The translations under genes and the position numbers were made by a program. A stretch of DNA of 64,000 nucleotides from Megaleporinus macrocephalus (Eukaryota > Chordata > Actinopteri > Characiformes > Anostomidae): assembly GCA_021613375.1 (NCBI GenBank), contig CM038725.1, forward strand, positions 12,450,589 to 12,514,588, in the 5' to 3' direction. Positions 61,070-64,000 of the stretch are shown piece by piece; positions within the stretch are counted from its first letter, which is position 1, and every line of letters starts with the position of its first letter. The notes beneath the pieces are model-generated. The model was not told the origin of the DNA and ran no database searches. It worked only from the letters and a program-made list of their open reading frames with translations.

Positions 61070-61427
61070 GCTATTTACGCCAGGCCTGACAGGCAATAAT
61101 GAAGGGCAAAAAAAAAGAAAGAAAAAAAAAGAAGAAGATTCGTTTAATCCATAAAATCATATACAGCGCACTGTTTTGCATGTATAACTTTTACTGTTGC
61201 ACAGCGCACGTTTACGTTGTTGCCAGGTGACACGAAGAAGACGTGATTTGATGCCGCGGATTACAAAATAGAGAAAGAGAGAGAGAGAAATTAAAGAGAG
61301 ACGAATAGAAGAGACGAGTCAGAGAAAACCATACACAGTGTCCAACGTCTACTGTAAAACTGAACCAGCCGAGGGAGCCGTTACTGAGCGCCAACCTGAA
61401 GAAAGTCTAGACTGAAGCTTCTTATGT

Positions 61428-61514
61428 GAATTCCCCCGTTCCACCTTAAATGATGCAGCAGTTACAGACGCCAGAATGTAACTTCTATACCAGTTAAGGT
61501 GGAACGGAGAATTC
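61428..61514. repeat. inverted repeat (hairpin) with ~21-bp arms
   Basis: GAATTCCCCCGTTCCACC plus TTAA at 61428-61449 pairs with TTAAGGTGGAACGG plus AGAATTC at 61494-61514, around a 44-bp loop. It probably is a small palindromic MITE. Confidence 0.8.
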
Positions 61515-61675
61515 AAATAAAAAGCTAACTTCAGAAAGCAAGCAATGAAGTGAGTCTGAGTTTACGGTAACCCCTAGCCGAGCACCATATCAGTGTCTAA
61601 GCATCCGAGCAGAGAGCAGTTCAGTCTACACGTCCAGTCCACAGAGCGGAGCGACACACAGTAACCATAACATTT

Positions 61676-63176
61676 ATGTTAGTTATGGTTATATGTAATG
61701 ACTAGTTAAGAAAGTAAGTCAGTGTGATGATGAGTTGAGATGAAGGCTAGTAAAGCGTGTATGTTAGTTATGATTATATGTAATGACTAGTTAAGAAAGT
61801 AAGTCAGTGTGATGGTGAGTTGAGATGAAGGCTAGTAAAGTGTGTATGTTAGTTATGGTTATATGTAATGACTAGTTAAGAAAGTAAGTCAGTGTGATGA
61901 TGAGTTGAGATGAAGGCTAGTAAAGCGTGTATGTTAGTTATGGTTATATGTAAAGACTAGTTAAGAAAGTAAGTCAGTGTGATGATGAGTTGAGATGAAG
62001 GCTAGTAAAGCGTGTATGTTAGTTATGGTTATATGTAAAGACTAGTTAAGAAAGTAAGTCAGTGTGATGGTGGGTTGAGATGAAGGCTAGTAAAGCGTGT
62101 ATGTTAATTATGGTTATATGTAAAGACTAGTTAAGAAAGTAAGTCAGTGTGATGGTGAGTTGAGATGAAGGCTAGTAAAGCGTGTATGTTAGTTATGGTT
62201 ATATGTAAAGACTAGTTAAGAAAGTAAGTCAGTGTGATGGTGAGTTGAGATGAAGGCTAGTAAAGCGTGTATGTTAGTTATGGTTATATGTAATGACTAG
62301 TTAAGAAAGTAAGTCAGTGTGATGGTGAGTTGAGATGAAGGCTAGTAAAGCATGTATGTTAGTTATGGTTATATGTAATGACTAGTTAAGAAAGTAAGTC
62401 AGTGTGATGATGAGTTGAGATGAAGGCTAGTAAAGCATGTATGTTAGTTATGGTTATATGTAATGACTAGTTAAGAAAGTAAGTCAGTGTGATGGTGAGT
62501 TGAGATGAAGGCTAGTAAAGCGTGTATGTTAGTTATGGTTATATGTAATGACTAGTTAAGAAAGTAAGTCAGTGTGATGGTGAGTTGAGATAAAGGCTAG
62601 TAAAACATGTATGTTAGGTATGGTTTTATGTAAAGACTAGTTAAGAAAGTAAGTCAGTGTGATGGTGAGTTGAGATGTAGACTAGTAAAGTGTGTATGTT
62701 AGTTATGGTTATATGTAATGACTAGTTAAGAAAGTAAGTCAGTGTGATGGTGAGTTGAGATGAAGGCTAGTAAAGCGTGTATGTTAGTTATGGTTATATG
62801 TAATGACTAGTTAAGAAAGTAAGTCAGTGTGATGGTGAGTGGAGATGAAGGCTAGTAAAGCGTATATGTTAGTTATGGTTATATGTAATGACTAGTTAAG
62901 AAAGTAAGTCAGTGTGATGGAGAGTTGAGATGAAGGCTAGTAAAGCGTGTATGTTAGTTATGATTATATGTAATGACTAGTTAAGAAAGTAAGTCAGTGT
63001 GATGGTGAGTTGAGATGAAGGCTAGTAAAGCGTGTATGTTAGTTATGGTTATATGTAATGACTAGTTAAGAAAGTAAGTCAGTGTGATGGTGAGTTGAGA
63101 TGAAGGCTAGTGAAGCGTGTATGTTAGTTATGGTTATATGTAATGACTAGTTAAGAAAGTAAGTCAGTGTGATGGT
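61676..63176. repeat. 85-bp minisatellite, about 17.6 units, in notch1 intron 9
   Basis: The unit begins ATGTTAGTTATGGTTATATG, continues with GACTAGTTAAGAAAGTAAG and TCAGTGTGATGGTGAGTTG, and ends GGCTAGTAAAGCGTGT. Spacing is an exact 85 bp (61676, 61761 and so on). Units differ at a few sites (GATGA/GATGG, TAATG/TAAAG, GCGTGT/GCATGT). Confidence 0.97.
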
Positions 63177-63540
63177 GTGTTATGTCTGTAAATTATCTAA
63201 CTTTTGCTTAAGAACATGACCACAGAAAATAAAAGCCTAAGCTTCGTTCACATTTACAAGTGTAGGACAAGCTTTAGCATAGTAACTGAGTGTACAGTAG
63301 CCAGTGCTGTGAACTTATAGTATGATATATTGGTCTAGTAATAATTTCAATAATATTAATTATTAAAACGTTGTCTTTAAATCTTTACTTTATGGAATTT
63401 AAGCAATGCAGTGTTAAGAAACCTGTCTTATTTTATCTTATATATTTACTATTGTTTTTTAATAAAGCAAAAATATTTTAATCAGATTACTTGATTAATC
63501 GATAGAATAATCGACAGAATACTTGATTACTAAAATAATC

Positions 63541-63556
63541 GATAGCTGCAGCCCTA
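63541..63556. mobile_element. transposon end (GCTGCAGCCCTA)
   Basis: ATCGATAGCTGCAGCCCTA after several AATCGA words is the usual terminus of a widespread fish hAT-like element (recalled). No matching left end was found, so only this end is called. Confidence 0.45.
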
Positions 63557-64000
63557 CATATATTTGTACATATCCCTACATCAATTTTTTAATATGAAGA
63601 GCTTCAGTCCAGGCTGAATGGATGCTGTACGGTGAAGAATAATAGACTTCATCTCCAACACTATTTTCTTTCTCTTTTTCGTGCCTTCACTCGTCTCAGT
63701 TGAAGTGGAAGTAATTTTGATGAAAACGTAGCGGGCACCTCATAAATGCAGATCAAAGCCTTATTTTAGAGAAAGACAAACACTTCTCGTTTGGAAAAGT
63801 GCATTTGGAATGCAGAAGAATTCCCCCCATAAACAGGGGGTGTGTTTTTGTGTGAGGTAGTGAGGAGAGGCCTGTGGGGCCTCTAAGCCCCCCTGAGTGT
63901 TGCGAGTCGTGAGGTAGTGAGCTGGGGAATGGAGGAAAGGCCCCTCCACTTTGTCTTCAAATGCAAATCAGCCCTGCTCGGCATGCGGGGCAAGGCTTCC

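Larger units (their letters stand above)
60387..64000 (+). other. notch1: notch1 intron 9 (incomplete)
   Basis: At least 3.6 kb and running off the window. It contains a TTTA microsatellite (61037-61069), a palindrome (61428-61514), an 85-bp minisatellite (61676-63176) and a transposon-like end reading GATAGCTGCAGCCCTA at 63541-63556. The stretch 63557-64000 shows nothing recognisable. Confidence 0.8.

Overview
This window comes from a ray-finned fish nuclear genome. It is AT-rich and crowded with dispersed repeats, MITEs, Tc1-like fossils, LINE tails, microsatellites and minisatellites, and its only recognisable protein-coding gene has vertebrate-style GT-AG introns. From memory, several repeat families (a palindromic GGTGGT-rich MITE, a tRNA-like SINE starting GGCGGCACGGTGGTG, a 3-prime LINE tail with a CCTTGAGAGGAACCC-type motif) are common in otophysan fish such as characins and catfish. 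The lineage is an inference.

The gene is the 5-prime part of a plus-strand Notch receptor, best matched to Notch1. Nine coding exons run from the ATG at 37218 to 60386 (37218-37275, 38679-38751, 53693-53955, 54054-54392, 57071-57193, 57359-57592, 58224-58379, 58537-58719, 60273-60386). Every junction checked is phase 1 or 2 with GT/AG ends and the frame stays open throughout. Together they encode about 514 residues: a signal peptide, EGF-like repeats 1-12 and most of EGF 13. Exons 10 onward (remaining EGF repeats, LNR, transmembrane and intracellular parts) lie beyond the window. A GC-richer, CpG-containing segment at about 36640-37217 looks like the promoter and 5-prime UTR, with two GGTGGGAAA (CSL/RBPJ-type) sites, CCAAT and GC boxes, and short uORFs.

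Positions 1-36600 are intergenic as far as I can see. They hold an ~83-bp GCTAGC-rich array (1-1500), a 20-bp array grown out of the head of a tRNA-like SINE (4522-6090, about 78 units), a nested MITE pair (8540-9330), a palindromic MITE family (1972, 12317, 33989), a SINE nested in a TATCGATA-type element (13586-14236), a 48-bp minisatellite that seems to have grown from a transposon terminal repeat (15387-17240), a tRNA-Arg(CCT)-derived sequence (18580-18652), a transposon flanked by a duplicated ~175-bp segment (21372-22385), an L2-like LINE fossil (29700-30016), a 79-80-bp array (31925-32300) and a minus-strand Tc1-like fossil (35190-36331).

The 15-kb intron 2 carries more elements, including another Tc1-like fossil (46203-47194). 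Intron 4 holds an 896-bp hAT-like element with a perfect 8-bp target-site duplication, and intron 9 an 85-bp minisatellite of about 17.6 units. I found no new gene system. The most informative features are the repeat-birth cases, in which a transposon end or SINE head was amplified in tandem, and the cleanly dated nested insertions.
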